Shown here piece by piece: positions 45,431 through 54,668 of a stretch of 64,000 nucleotides of DNA. Source of the DNA: Rhodanobacteraceae bacterium ZG21-1 (lineage in GTDB: Bacteria; Pseudomonadota; Gammaproteobacteria; Xanthomonadales; Rhodanobacteraceae); NCBI GenBank assembly GCA_021390615.1, contig JAJEJU010000025.1:620001-684000 (forward strand), in the 5' to 3' direction. A program made the position numbers and the translations under genes. The notes beneath the pieces are model-generated. The model was not told the DNA's origin. It saw only the letters and a program-made list of their open reading frames with translations, and ran no database searches. Positions within the stretch are counted from its first letter, which is position 1, and every line of letters begins with the position of its first letter.

Positions 45431-46444
45431 TCAGTTGGCGTGCAGGCGTCCGCGGTCGCCGGCCGGGTACAGGGTCAGCCCGTGCGCCGCGCTCGCCTCG
45501 GCGCGCAGCGACCAGCCTACCTGCAAAGCCCTCACCAGTGCCTGCTGATCGCCCGCATGAAAGCTGCCGCTGACCAGCAGCGAGGCCAGCGCCGGATCGC
45601 CCAGCCGCAGCTTGGTCGACGAATAGCGGTTCGCCTCCTCCAGCAGCTCGTCCAGCCGCCGCTGGCGGAACACCAGTTCGCCGTGCGTCCAGCCCTGCGC
45701 AGCCTCGAGGTCCAGCGGCGTCGCGCCCACGCTGCTGCCATCGCTGGCGATGCGGATCTGCTGCTCCGGCGCCAGCGTGTGGGTCTGCGCCTGCGCGCCG
45801 TCGCCGTGGGTCACCGCAACCTTGCCTTCGAGCAGCCCGACGGTGACTGCGTCGCCGTCCTTGCTCACCTGGAAGGTGGTGCCGATGTCGCGGATCAGGT
45901 TCGCGCCCACGCGCACTTCGAACGGGCGCGGCATGTGCGCCACCATGAATTCGGCGCGGCCGTTGTCCAGCACCACCAGCCGCTGCGTGCGATCGAAATG
46001 GGTGGTGACGGAAGCTCCGGCATCCAGGGTCATGCGCGTACCGTCCTCGAGCAGCACCGGCTGCGCCTGACCGGCGCTGCCGGCATAGTGCCGCGAGGGC
46101 GCCTGTTCGCCGCCGCCCCGGTAAAACCAAAGACCGATCGCGAGCAGCACGCCGGCCGCGAGGGCGGGCGGCAGCGTGAAGCTGAGCAGACGCCGCGTGG
46201 CGATGCGGCGCGCCGCACGTCGTCGCGCGGCCAGGCCTGCTGCGCGCAGCAGCGGATCGTCGGCCAGGCCGGCCGCGATGCGATGCAGCCGCTCGACCTG
46301 GGCATAGGCCTGGGCATGCGCGGCGTCCGCACCGCGCCAGCGCTCGAAGGCCACGCGCTCCGGCGCACTGCAGGCCGGCGAATGCAGCCGGGCCAGCCAG
46401 CCCTCGGCGCTGTCGGGCAGTTTGGGTTGGTTGTCGCTGTTCAT
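45431..46444 (-). CDS. FecR-family anti-sigma/transmembrane signal regulator
   Basis: This single-pass inner-membrane regulator of 337 residues relays the state of a TonB transducer to an ECF sigma factor. A DUF4880-like cytoplasmic N-terminus (AEGWLARLHSPACSAPERVA then FERWRGADAAHAQAYAQVER) precedes one membrane helix (LPPALAAGVLLAIGLWFY, ~residues 93-110). The FecR domain follows (LLEDGTRMTLDAGASVTTHF, FEVRVGANLIRDIGTTFQVS), with an STN-like C-terminus (LVSGSFHAGDQQALVRALQV). It is cotranscribed with the TonB receptor downstream. Normally a FecI-type sigma gene lies immediately upstream; here there is none, only a tandem-repeat array. Confidence 0.92.
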   Translation of the reverse strand: MNSDNQPKLPDSAEGWLARLHSPACSAPERVAFERWRGADAAHAQAYAQVERLHRIAAGLADDPLLRAAGLAARRRAARRIATRRLLSFTLPPALAAGVLLAIGLWFYRGGGEQAPSRHYAGSAGQAQPVLLEDGTRMTLDAGASVTTHFDRTQRLVVLDNGRAEFMVAHMPRPFEVRVGANLIRDIGTTFQVSKDGDAVTVGLLEGKVAVTHGDGAQAQTHTLAPEQQIRIASDGSSVGATPLDLEAAQGWTHGELVFRQRRLDELLEEANRYSSTKLRLGDPALASLLVSGSFHAGDQQALVRALQVGWSLRAEASAAHGLTLYPAGDRGRLHAN

Positions 46445-46483
46445 AACGTGTGGTCGGCTTCCGGGTCCTGCGCCAAGGCCCCT

Positions 46484-46547
46484 GGTCAGTCTTGAAGCAG
46501 GTCAGTCTTGAAGCTGGTCAGCCCTGAAGCTGGCCAGCCTTGAAGAT
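46484..46547. repeat. Four tandem 16-bp repeats upstream of fecR
   Basis: The unit GGTCAGTCTTGAAGCA occurs four times head to tail: 46484-46499, 46500-46515, 46516-46531 and 46532-46547. Differences are confined to a few positions (TCTT/CCCT/CCTT, and the last base or two). The array ends 39 nt from the fecR start, so it lies in its leader or promoter. The 16-bp period is about 1.5 helical turns. Confidence 0.85.
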
Positions 46548-47102
46548 CAAATTCGTGTCGCCTAACTTGTCATTCTATCTTGGGCACTGCATTAACAAGG
46601 GATGCCCCTGGAGTGGCATGGCTCGCAGATCAGGCAAGCCGCCCCGGCGCACAAGGATTCTGCCGATGCTCTCTGCACAGACGGCATCGCATGGGCGGAT
46701 TTTCCGCTTCGCCTGCTTCAGGAGATTGAAATAGACACCAGCATCCAGTGACCAGGCACACCAGGCTTTCGCTGTGGCATGGCATCGCCGCCGGATCGGC
46801 GGCGTCGCACCGCTGGATTCTCACTGTGGTAAACGGAAAAACCCTGCAGCCCCCTACCTCGGCAGCACGCCGACCCGCGCGCCGGGCGTGGCGCGGCCGG
46901 AAAGATCTATCCCGCAGGCCGGACCCGGCAAGGCCTTTCGCAGAGGATCAGGCTCGCCCGACTGCCGAGTCGAACAGGGCGCTCAATGCAGTTCCGTCAG
47001 ACAGGCAGTGCCCGGGAAGAAGGCCACTTTCCCGGCTTATTCCGCGCTTCGAACCCATGGGGCAGGATAGGTGCCGAGGCACAGCGCGCGCGGCGCCCGC
47101 CC
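46548..47102. other. Intergenic region without a supported gene; no sigma-factor gene
   Basis: 555 nt between the repeat array and the DUF188 gene. I looked specifically for an ECF sigma-factor gene reading towards fecR, and found no frame with region 2 or region 4 motifs. Only short frames without ribosome binding sites remain. Confidence 0.5.
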
Positions 47103-47606
47103 TCAGCCGCGCGGTGGTTTCACGACGCGCCGGGCCAGCCAGCCATCGAGCTGGTTGGCGAAGGCTTGGCGATCGCGGGCGTGGAAGGCGGACGGGCCGC
47201 CGGTCTGCACGCCGCTGCTGCGCAGCTCTTCCATGAAATTCCGCATCGACAGGCGCTCCGCCATATTGTCCCGGCTGTAGAGCTCGCCACGCGGATTGAC
47301 CGCCACGCCCCCTTTCTCGATGACCCGGGCGGCCAGCGGAATATCCTGAGTCACCACCAAGTCACCGGGCTGCATACGTTCGACAATTTCGCTGTCGGCC
47401 ACGTCAAACCCGCCGGGCACCTGCAGGGCGTGCAGGTACTTCGAAGCGGGGCAGCGCAGGTACTGGTTGGCGACCAGAGTGACATGGACCTGCGCGCGTT
47501 CGGCGGCACGGAACAGGATTTCCTTGATCACTACCGGGCAGGCGTCGGCATCGACCCAGATCTGGGGACCCACGGCATCGGAACCCGTGGCATCAGCAAA
47601 GCTCAT
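47103..47606 (-). CDS. YaiI/YqxD family protein (UPF0178, DUF188)
   Basis: This is a cytoplasmic protein of 167 residues of the PIN-like UPF0178 family, whose function is still poorly defined. Family motifs are all present: [20 protein letters not shown] at the N-terminus with the conserved Asp-Ala-Asp-Ala-Cys-Pro, [19 protein letters not shown] in the middle, and [20 protein letters not shown] towards the C-terminus. The start at 47606 gives ~14 extra N-terminal residues before the conserved part. It is a single gene. Confidence 0.93.
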   Translation of the reverse strand: MSFADATGSDAVGPQIWVDADACPVVIKEILFRAAERAQVHVTLVANQYLRCPASKYLHALQVPGGFDVADSEIVERMQPGDLVVTQDIPLAARVIEKGGVAVNPRGELYSRDNMAERLSMRNFMEELRSSGVQTGGPSAFHARDRQAFANQLDGWLARRVVKPPRG

Positions 47607-48196
47607 GGATCACCCGCGAACGCCGCATGCATGAACCGAGTTCCGGGCTGCTGCACACCAGCCTTGTCGAAACAGACTCGCGCCCCGGCATCGTCGCATC
47701 GATGCGCATGCCGGCGCTGTCGAGAGACACGACGGAAGCTGGGAATGAAACCTTGCTGCAACGTGCCATCCTGCGATCCAGTTCTCGATGCATTCCGCCC
47801 TGTTTTCACTTCAGCCTGCTCCAGGCAAGCCACCACGCTCGTTTCCGTCGAGTCGCCGCCGTCGATCGCCAGGCATCCCGGTTTTATGGGCGCGCCATGA
47901 AGATATTCGAATGACATGGCCTTTCAGTATCGCCCATTCATGGCGAACCGGCGACAGGCGACGACGAGCCAGCCGCGCAGCACGGCGGTATTGCGTAGCC
48001 AAACCAGCCAACCTCGCGTCGGCATCGAATGGCAAGCCAGGACTCATGTCGAATGACGTTCGCGAGGCTCTGCGCCCCCGGGCCATATGAGCGAGTAGTC
48101 ATTTGACTTTGAGTTAATAGCGCTGGGCGTACGGTCCAGGTCGATTCGATCAACAGCCCGTGACGTCGGGTCGATCTCACGCCTGGCGGAGGTTTC
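47607..48196. other. Intergenic region without a supported gene
   Basis: 590 nt of divergent spacer between the DUF188 gene and a small plus-strand gene. TTGACTTTGAGTTAATA (about 48111-48127) is the most promoter-like stretch but does not give a well-spaced -35/-10 pair. No coding frame is convincing. Confidence 0.35.
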
Positions 48197-48520
48197 ATGA
48201 ATGGCACACCTTTAATCGACTGGTGCAACCGCGTGGCCATGCCCGTCCTGCGAGCCGCCGCCGCGGGGCAGCCCATCGGCTACGCGGCGGATCAAGCCCT
48301 GCAAAGCCTGGCGCACCTGCTCGGATCGCCGTCCGATCACGACGGCCGCCGCGACGCCGAACGATGGCAGTCCCTGTGCGCAGCCATCGACGCGGGAAGC
48401 ACTTCGATCCCGCATCTCGTCGATGCCTTGTCCCGCGGTTCGGTGTCGCTGGAACGGATGGTCGACACCTTGGCGTCAAGAGGAATATGCCAGGCGCAAG
48501 GCGCCATCGCCTCGCCCTGA
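48197..48520 (+). CDS. Small hypothetical protein, 107 residues
   Basis: I do not recognise the family. The ATG at 48197 is preceded by GGCGGAGG with 5 nt spacing, a good ribosome binding site. The predicted product is helical (MNGTPLIDWCNRVAMPVLRA, QALQSLAHLLG, RWQSLCAAIDAGSTSIPHLV, SLERMVDTLASRG), with no signal peptide or membrane segment. It stands alone in sparse DNA. A real gene is likely but unproven. Confidence 0.5.
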   Translation: MNGTPLIDWCNRVAMPVLRAAAAGQPIGYAADQALQSLAHLLGSPSDHDGRRDAERWQSLCAAIDAGSTSIPHLVDALSRGSVSLERMVDTLASRGICQAQGAIASP

Positions 48521-49197
48521 GCACCAGAGCACCAGACCATCGTCTGGATCGGTACGGAAGACTCGCGGGTTGATCGTGGACTGATCCTGATCCGATGCCC
48601 CTGCAGCGAAATGAGACTGTACAGGTCGCGCCCGGGTAGGCGCCGCCCGCGCCCACGGCTTGTGTCACCCGCTTCGTCTCATAAGCCGCCATCCAATCCC
48701 GCCATACATCAACCAGGCCAGGCAACCCACCCGGTCAGACCCATGTCGATTACACGGAATCTGTGCGTCTCGAATGTCCCCTGGGATCCATACATCGCAG
48801 ATCGTTCCTTTGGCCGCGATTCTCCACATCGAAGAGAGCCTGCGGCCAAGCGACTCATTCCTTAGGATCGCCTAGCCGAGCTGGCGGTCCTCGAATGCAA
48901 GTGAGCAGACGGGGCAACTTCCACGCATAGGAAAGCTCGCATGTCGGGCGCCCTCGCCTGCAGCATCGATCGATACCGGATAAGCACGTCGGCTTGGCCA
49001 CGACGACAAACCCGGCTCAACCGTTGGCACGGCAGGCGGCCGGCGGATGATCGAGCATCGCGCCACCCAGACTGGAAGCCGCCGCGTCCAAGCGATAGCC
49101 TCGGCGACGGAGAGCACGAGCGGGCGCGAGCCCTTGTGCGCAACTCCCGCAGCCCAGCAAATCCATGTCCACGACCGGACTATCGGAGCCAGCGACC
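48521..49197. other. Intergenic region without a supported gene
   Basis: 677 nt. Short frames only, none with motifs. The right end holds the GGAG ribosome binding site of the peptidase gene. An in-frame ATG at 49165 lies here but lacks a Shine-Dalgarno. Confidence 0.4.
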
Positions 49198-50685
49198 ATG
49201 AGCCGATCGGCACCACGACATCGTAGCCTCCTGGATGTGGCCATCGGTGCTCTGCAGCTGCTGATCGTGATGACGATATCGTGCGCGGGCGTCGCCGCAG
49301 CGAAGCATTCGCAGGTCTTGCCATCACCGCAGGCCGAGGCCATGGAGCTTGCTCCGTGCAAGCTGCCCGATGTCGCGCAGGCCGTGCGCTGCGGCGCGCT
49401 TCGCGTGCCGGAGAATCCGCAGCACCCGGCCGGCCGCCAGCTCGCGATCGGCGTGGCCGTGGTGGCCTCGTCCGATGGACAGAAGCACCCGGACCCGATA
49501 GTCGTGCTGATGGGCGGTCCGGGCGAAGATGCGATCAGTGCCGCGGCACTGTACGTCCAGCAATTCGGCACGCTGTTGCACGACCACGACCTGCTGCTGG
49601 TGGATGAGCGAGGCACCGGGCGTTCGGGCGCGCTGCCGTGCAACTTTGCCTGGACCGACGGACCGGCAGCGCACCTGCGCGACCTGTTTCCGCCGGCCGC
49701 GGTCAAGCAATGCGCACGGCAGCTGCGCGAACGCGCCGACCTGACCCAATACGACTATCCGCGTTTCGCAGACGATCTCGAGCGCGTCCGTCGCGCGCTG
49801 GGCTATGGACCCATGAATCTGCTCGGCGGGTCATACGGCACGAGGGCGGAGCAGGTATATCTGCGCGCCTATCCCCAAAGCGTGCGTAGCGCCTACTTCG
49901 GCAGCGTGGTGCCGGTGGATGCCGCCACGCCGCTGGCCATGGCCCGCACGGCCGACGCCGTCCTGCAGCAACTTTTCAACGCTTGCGCAGACGACGGCGC
50001 CTGTCACGCGGCTTTCCCGAACCTGCCCGAGGAATTCCGTCAGGTCGCTGCCCGACTGGAAGCCGGGCCGGTAAACGTCCCGGTTCCCGGCCATCCCGGA
50101 AGCTGGCCGCTTTACCGTGGCCGCGTCGCCGAATGGGTGCGCACCCAGCTGTACCGGCCAGGCAGCGCCGCCGTATTGCCGTGGGCGATCCATCGCGCCT
50201 ACCTCGGCGACTGGAGCCCGATCGTGGACGACATGGCTTCGGGCGCAGGCGGCTCGGATTTCAGCTTCGGCCTGTTCTTCGCCATTACCTGCAACGAGGA
50301 CATCCCTTTCATGTCCCAGCAGGACATCGCCAGCCAGACGCAGGGCAGCTTCCTCGGCGATCACCGCATCCGCGAGCAGCAAGCCGCCTGCAAATACTGG
50401 CCGAGGACCGCACTGCCGCCCGGCTATCGCAAGGCCGTGCACTCCTCCGTGCCCGCGCTCTTCGTCACCGGCGATGCGGACGGCGGCACGCCGCTCTGGT
50501 ACACCCGGCACGTCGTCGAAGGTTTCCCGAATGCTGCGGTGGTCGTGGTGCACGACCAGGGGCACACGGAATGGAATGATTGTGTCGCAGGGATGTATCG
50601 GCGCCTGATCGAAAGTGGCTCGGCGAACGAGCTGCAGGGATCGCGCTGCGCTCCGGTGCCGCGACCGCCGTTCAAGACGCGCTGA
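49198..50685 (+). CDS. Exported alpha/beta-hydrolase peptidase (S33, TAP-like)
   Basis: This is a predicted secreted or periplasmic aminopeptidase of the tripeptidyl-aminopeptidase-like S33 family, 495 residues. ATG 49198 has GGAG 9 nt upstream and gives a signal peptide (GALQLLIVMTISCAGVAAA). The hydrolase core shows PIVVLMGGPGEDA (oxyanion loop), DLLLVDERGTGRSGALPC, the nucleophile elbow LLGGSYGTR, and a C-terminal TAP-like part with the catalytic Asp region FVTGDADGGTPLWYTR and His in HDQGHTEWN. Cysteines in pairs (NACADDGAC) fit an oxidising compartment. It is a single gene. Confidence 0.88.
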   Translation: MSRSAPRHRSLLDVAIGALQLLIVMTISCAGVAAAKHSQVLPSPQAEAMELAPCKLPDVAQAVRCGALRVPENPQHPAGRQLAIGVAVVASSDGQKHPDPIVVLMGGPGEDAISAAALYVQQFGTLLHDHDLLLVDERGTGRSGALPCNFAWTDGPAAHLRDLFPPAAVKQCARQLRERADLTQYDYPRFADDLERVRRALGYGPMNLLGGSYGTRAEQVYLRAYPQSVRSAYFGSVVPVDAATPLAMARTADAVLQQLFNACADDGACHAAFPNLPEEFRQVAARLEAGPVNVPVPGHPGSWPLYRGRVAEWVRTQLYRPGSAAVLPWAIHRAYLGDWSPIVDDMASGAGGSDFSFGLFFAITCNEDIPFMSQQDIASQTQGSFLGDHRIREQQAACKYWPRTALPPGYRKAVHSSVPALFVTGDADGGTPLWYTRHVVEGFPNAAVVVVHDQGHTEWNDCVAGMYRRLIESGSANELQGSRCAPVPRPPFKTR

Positions 50686-51304
50686 GGTCGGCTGCCTTAT
50701 CCGCTCGAATGGCATCGCGGTCCACGGGCCCGCCTACCCTCCCTATCGGCGCCGGATTCCAGCGTAGGCGCACCGCGCCTGGATTCGGCGAGGGGCCAGG
50801 CCCGGGCATCCGGCGACGAAGGCGACCAGCCTCCGAATCCTTGGCGACAACAGGCCAGCCCCGTAGCCCCAAGTCGTCGGCAGCGAGCCAGCTCACGGGC
50901 CTGGCAGGACGGAGCCGCAAATCTTTGCGGCAACAGCTGCGCGTTCCGCCTGGCGACCCACCTCGCACCGCCAACTGGCAGGATGGACGGCACACATCGA
51001 AAACAAGGCCCCGCGTAACCTACCTCCCATCCCGCGTTCGCCCACCGCAAAACCTCGCCAGGCGTCGAACGTGGCGTCGCCCCGAGAACGAGGCGGAGCA
51101 AAGCCGGCAGACGAGGCCGTGCAAACATGGAACTCGGGCGGCACCGGGCCGCCCAAAGCCATGGCGCGGTCGGGGGGAAATACACGCATCGCGTTATAGA
51201 AGAGTCTGGGGAAACTGGCCGATGGAATGCACCTGTCGGGAGGGCTGCAGGCCCTTCCGCCTTGGCGCTGGCGTTCATCACATCCTTCGAGGAGAGCATC
51301 GCGT
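50686..51304. other. Intergenic region without a supported gene
   Basis: 619 nt between two plus-strand genes. No motif-bearing frame on either strand. A GAGGAGAG ribosome binding site closes the region ahead of the PNGase A gene. Confidence 0.4.
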
Positions 51305-53122
51305 ATGTCATTTCGAACCGTTGTGGGCAGGTTGCAGCCACGTCTCGCCGCATGCGTCATGGTGGCCTTGGCGTATGGCGTCGCGCCGCATGCCTCGGCG
51401 CAATCCTTGACCATCGGATCGCACAACGTCGCCGTGGCCGATCCGGACGTGGCCCGCCCGCCGGGCAAGCCCTGCGTCATCTCGCTGTTCAACAACCAGT
51501 CGTTCGACAACCTGAGCGGCGGCGTCCCGTTCAACTATGCGCCGCCGCCGGGCTGCCCCGGGCCCTGGCAGAAGGTCGTGCTCAGCATCGACCTCGGCAT
51601 CGTCGGCACCAATCAGTTCGACCGCACCGGCTCGATCTGGCTGGGCGGCGCCATCCTGTATTTCGGCACGACACAGGAGCCGACCATCGCGCCGCCCAAT
51701 CCCACCACCTGGCATATCGAGCGGGACGTGACGGACTACAGCGCCCTGTTCGGCGCCAGCCAGGTCGGGCACGCCGATCTGGCCAACTACGTCGAAGGCC
51801 CTTACGACGGGAAGATCACCGGATCGGCATCGCTGTACTTCTATCCCGTGGTCGGCAACGCACGCCAGTCGCTGCAGCCGCGCCCGGACGTGGTGCTGTC
51901 CATGAACGCCAGTCCGACCAGCGGCACCTATGCGCTGAACACCACCGCCGACCAGTACGTGGCGACGTACACCGCGCTGCCGAGGAATATCGAACGCGCT
52001 TATCTGGACGTCTATACGCAGAGCCAGAGCAATGACGAAATCTGGTACTCCTGCAACCCGAACGACCAGGGCCAGCTCAGCTTCTTCGGCTGCAACAATA
52101 CCGCGTTCCGCGAAGCCGAAATCAGCATCGACGGCAAGCCCGCCGGCGTCGCGCCGGTGTACCCGTGGATCTATACCGGCGGCACCGGCAACCCCTGGCT
52201 GTGGGAGCCGACGCCCGGCGTGCAGACCTTGTCCTTCGTGCCCTATCGCGTCGACCTCACGCCTTTCGCCGGCGTGCTCGATGACGGCAAGACGCACACC
52301 GTCGCGCTGAGCGTGTTCAATGCCAACCAGTATTTCAGCGTTGCCGGCAACCTGCTGCTGTATCTCGATCATGGCGCCAGCCAGGTCAGCGGTTCGGTGA
52401 TTTCCAACAGCCTGAGCGCTGCGCCCACGCCGAAAGTGGCGGAGAACCTCAGCGTGGATGCGAACAAGAACGTCACCGGCGGCAATATCACGGTGAGTTC
52501 GAACCGCCAGTTCGCCATCGTCGGCGTGGTGGCCACCTCGCACGGCGTAGTGAAGACAAAGGTGGCGCAGACCGTCGCCTTCTCGAATTCGCAGGACTAC
52601 ACGCTGCCGGCCAACAGCGAGGGCGAAAGCATCGTGCAGGAGTCCACCGTGGACTCCACCACCACGCGCAGCGAAGGCTGGAAAACCACCGTCGTTCGCG
52701 AACGGCACAGCTATCCGCTCAAGCTCGACCTGGGCTATTTCCAGCAGACCGATGGCACCTACCAGCAATACAGCCACGTGAAGGAGCAGGGCTTCAAGCA
52801 GTCGGTTTCGCTGCTGTCCGACTTTTCGCTGCCGGTCGCGGCCACGGTGGACAACCGCTTCGTCGGCAACAACACCATCCTGCTGAATTCGGCGGCCAAC
52901 AAGATCACCGGGCTGAGCGACACGTATAGCCGCCAGGCCTATGCCTATGGCGACAGCTTCGGCGAGTGCTATGACCGGAAGATCGCCTCGAAGAGCAATG
53001 CGCTGACCAGTTGGAAGGATGGCGCCGGCTGCTGGGGCGGCACGAACTTCCTGCCCTGGCGCGACCTGTTCTCGGCCTATGCCTCGAAGGTTTACGGAGC
53101 GACCCTGCAAGTGCTTCCCTGA
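51305..53122 (+). CDS. Secreted peptide-N4-asparagine amidase A (PNGase A family)
   Basis: This is an exported enzyme predicted to remove N-linked glycans from glycoproteins or glycopeptides, 605 residues. ATG 51305 gives a signal peptide (AACVMVALAYGVAPHASA). The family core (PF12222 type) is clear: YLDVYTQSQSNDEIWYSCNP, AEISIDGKPAGVAPVYPWIY then TGGTGNPWLWEPTPGVQT, YRVDLTPFAGVLDDGKTH, and VAGNLLLYLDHGASQVSG. PNGase A enzymes also accept plant core alpha-1,3-fucosylated glycans. This fits a plant- or soil-associated host and complements the secreted GH49-like enzyme. It is a single gene. Confidence 0.88.
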   Translation: MSFRTVVGRLQPRLAACVMVALAYGVAPHASAQSLTIGSHNVAVADPDVARPPGKPCVISLFNNQSFDNLSGGVPFNYAPPPGCPGPWQKVVLSIDLGIVGTNQFDRTGSIWLGGAILYFGTTQEPTIAPPNPTTWHIERDVTDYSALFGASQVGHADLANYVEGPYDGKITGSASLYFYPVVGNARQSLQPRPDVVLSMNASPTSGTYALNTTADQYVATYTALPRNIERAYLDVYTQSQSNDEIWYSCNPNDQGQLSFFGCNNTAFREAEISIDGKPAGVAPVYPWIYTGGTGNPWLWEPTPGVQTLSFVPYRVDLTPFAGVLDDGKTHTVALSVFNANQYFSVAGNLLLYLDHGASQVSGSVISNSLSAAPTPKVAENLSVDANKNVTGGNITVSSNRQFAIVGVVATSHGVVKTKVAQTVAFSNSQDYTLPANSEGESIVQESTVDSTTTRSEGWKTTVVRERHSYPLKLDLGYFQQTDGTYQQYSHVKEQGFKQSVSLLSDFSLPVAATVDNRFVGNNTILLNSAANKITGLSDTYSRQAYAYGDSFGECYDRKIASKSNALTSWKDGAGCWGGTNFLPWRDLFSAYASKVYGATLQVLP

Positions 53123-53514
53123 CCCAGCGCTGCCCTGAGCCAGCGAGATAAAAGCTGGCCGCTGGTTACCTGGCAGTCGCGCATCCATCGCGCGACTGCC
53201 TTCAGGCCACGACGCAATCGCCGATACGCGTCGGACTTGCCGCATGCCGCGAGCTATTCGACGTGCATTCGTCTGACTGTGTCATCTCAGTGCCAGCTCT
53301 CGAGCGATCCAGCGCTCGAAGCCGCCGTCTCTGGACATCCAATCTATCGCTGCTATCGATGCCCTGTTGAGTCAGTCAGCGCCACGGTGGCCGCCAAAGC
53401 GGCTACCTCATAAGACTTCCAGGAAGCGCACTTCTCTCACCCACACGAAGCACTCACTTTGGCCGTTCCCGGCTGCATCAAGCGGGAATCCCCCCAACTA
53501 CCGAAGCACCATGC
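53123..53514. other. Intergenic region without a supported gene
   Basis: 392 nt between convergent genes. No gene and no clean intrinsic terminator seen. Confidence 0.4.
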
Positions 53515-54327
53515 TCAATGCGACGGAACGGGGTTCTGAGCAGGGTCATCCACGACCTGCAGATCGCCCACTTCCACATGACCAGCCTTGAGATTCCATT
53601 CGAGATCCTTCAGTCGGGCATATTCCTGAGCGTTCCACAATTCAGGGCTATACAACTTGCTGTTGTCGACGTAGATACCTGACGAACCTTCCAACGCATC
53701 CTGCACGCTGTGTTGCCCGCCCTGCGAACGTCGCCCGTTGAACGATCCGTCGTAGAAGATCGTGCCGCCGTTCCCCCGTCAGCCGGTATGGCTGCCGAGG
53801 GCTTGCGCAGCGGTCGCGCCTAGCTTCATCTGCAGGCGGTCCAGCCCGCGCTTATCGGCATAATAGGCATAGACCTCACGGCCTATCTCCAGCGCCCGTT
53901 GCTGCTCGGATGCGCTGAGCTGGCTCCAGTAGCGTTCGCGCTGGATGAGGAAATCCCGATAGCTGCGATCCGCCGCCAGATCCATCCAAGCGTAGGCGCG
54001 TGGACGGTCGACCGGCACACCCTCGCCGTTCCAGTACATGGTGGCGACCATCGCCTGGGCGATCTTGTCGGCATAGCTGGCGGACTTCAGAAGCAGCGAC
54101 AAGGCCTGATCCTTGTAGCCATCCTGATAGGCCTGCACGCCCAGATTGCGGTAATACACGTCCGGATGCTTGTCGGCGATCGTCGGGATATCCATCAGCG
54201 AATGCGTCAGCCTCAAGTGCTTGAGGTCGTCGGGCGAAAGCTGGTTCGCCGGAGCCGGCGTCTGCGCCATGGCCAGCCCGATCCACAGCATTCCCATGCA
54301 GCCGGCTAGCATTCCTGTCTTCGACAT
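53515..54327 (-). pseudogene. Sel1-repeat protein paralogue interrupted by an in-frame TGA
   Basis: This is a paralogue of the Sel1 protein at 38502. The start at 54327 (GGGAAG upstream) gives signal peptide LAGCMGMLWIGLAMA and Sel1 repeats (LGVQAYQDGYKDQALSLLLK, MVATMYWNGEGVPVDRPRAY). The frame stops at TGA 53779-53781 in GSHTG-stop-RGNGG, exactly where the paralogue has GSHAG-Trp-KGGNGG. Beyond the stop the same frame continues with strong similarity (IYVDNSKLYSPELWNAQEYA, LEWNLKAGHVEVGDLQVVDD) to PVPSH at 53515. A single TGG-to-TGA change therefore explains the break. As read, a 182-residue protein lacking the C-terminal domain is made. It could be a recent pseudogene, a functional truncation or a base-calling error. 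Confidence 0.88.
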
Positions 54328-54668
54328 AGCTCTTCCCTGATTCTGTCGCGCCGCCTCGACCCTACACCTGCGCTCGCCCATCGTCGAGAACGCAAGCAGG
54401 CAGATCATGCCTTTCGGAGGCGTGACTCCGAGAGCAACCGTGCGCTTCCCGGGAATCCACAAGACGCCGAGCGCACATTTCGCGCCGGGTCGCTCAGCTC
54501 CTAGCCCAGATGCACGATGCGAGTCCTTGGAGCTTGGCCTGCGGCAATCTCCCGGAACACGGCCTCACTGAAGCACTCTTCGCCCGCGTCCGAACGAGCG
54601 GTCCAAGCGAGCGATGCGGGCAGGTGCGGTCAGGCGAGGCCTTGCAAGATGACACGGCAATCGCCCGA
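54328..54668. other. Intergenic region without a supported gene
   Basis: 341 nt between two minus-strand genes. No coding frame with support; the promoter of the Sel1 paralogue should lie here. Confidence 0.35.

Noticed and set aside
46484-46547. The 16-bp repeats as a CRISPR array
   Set aside because: Units are contiguous without spacers and too short, and no cas genes are present.
48861-49327. Minus-strand frames upstream of and antisense to the S33 peptidase
   Set aside because: Arg/Ser/Ala-rich shadow translations with no motifs, and they overlap the real gene's signal peptide region.
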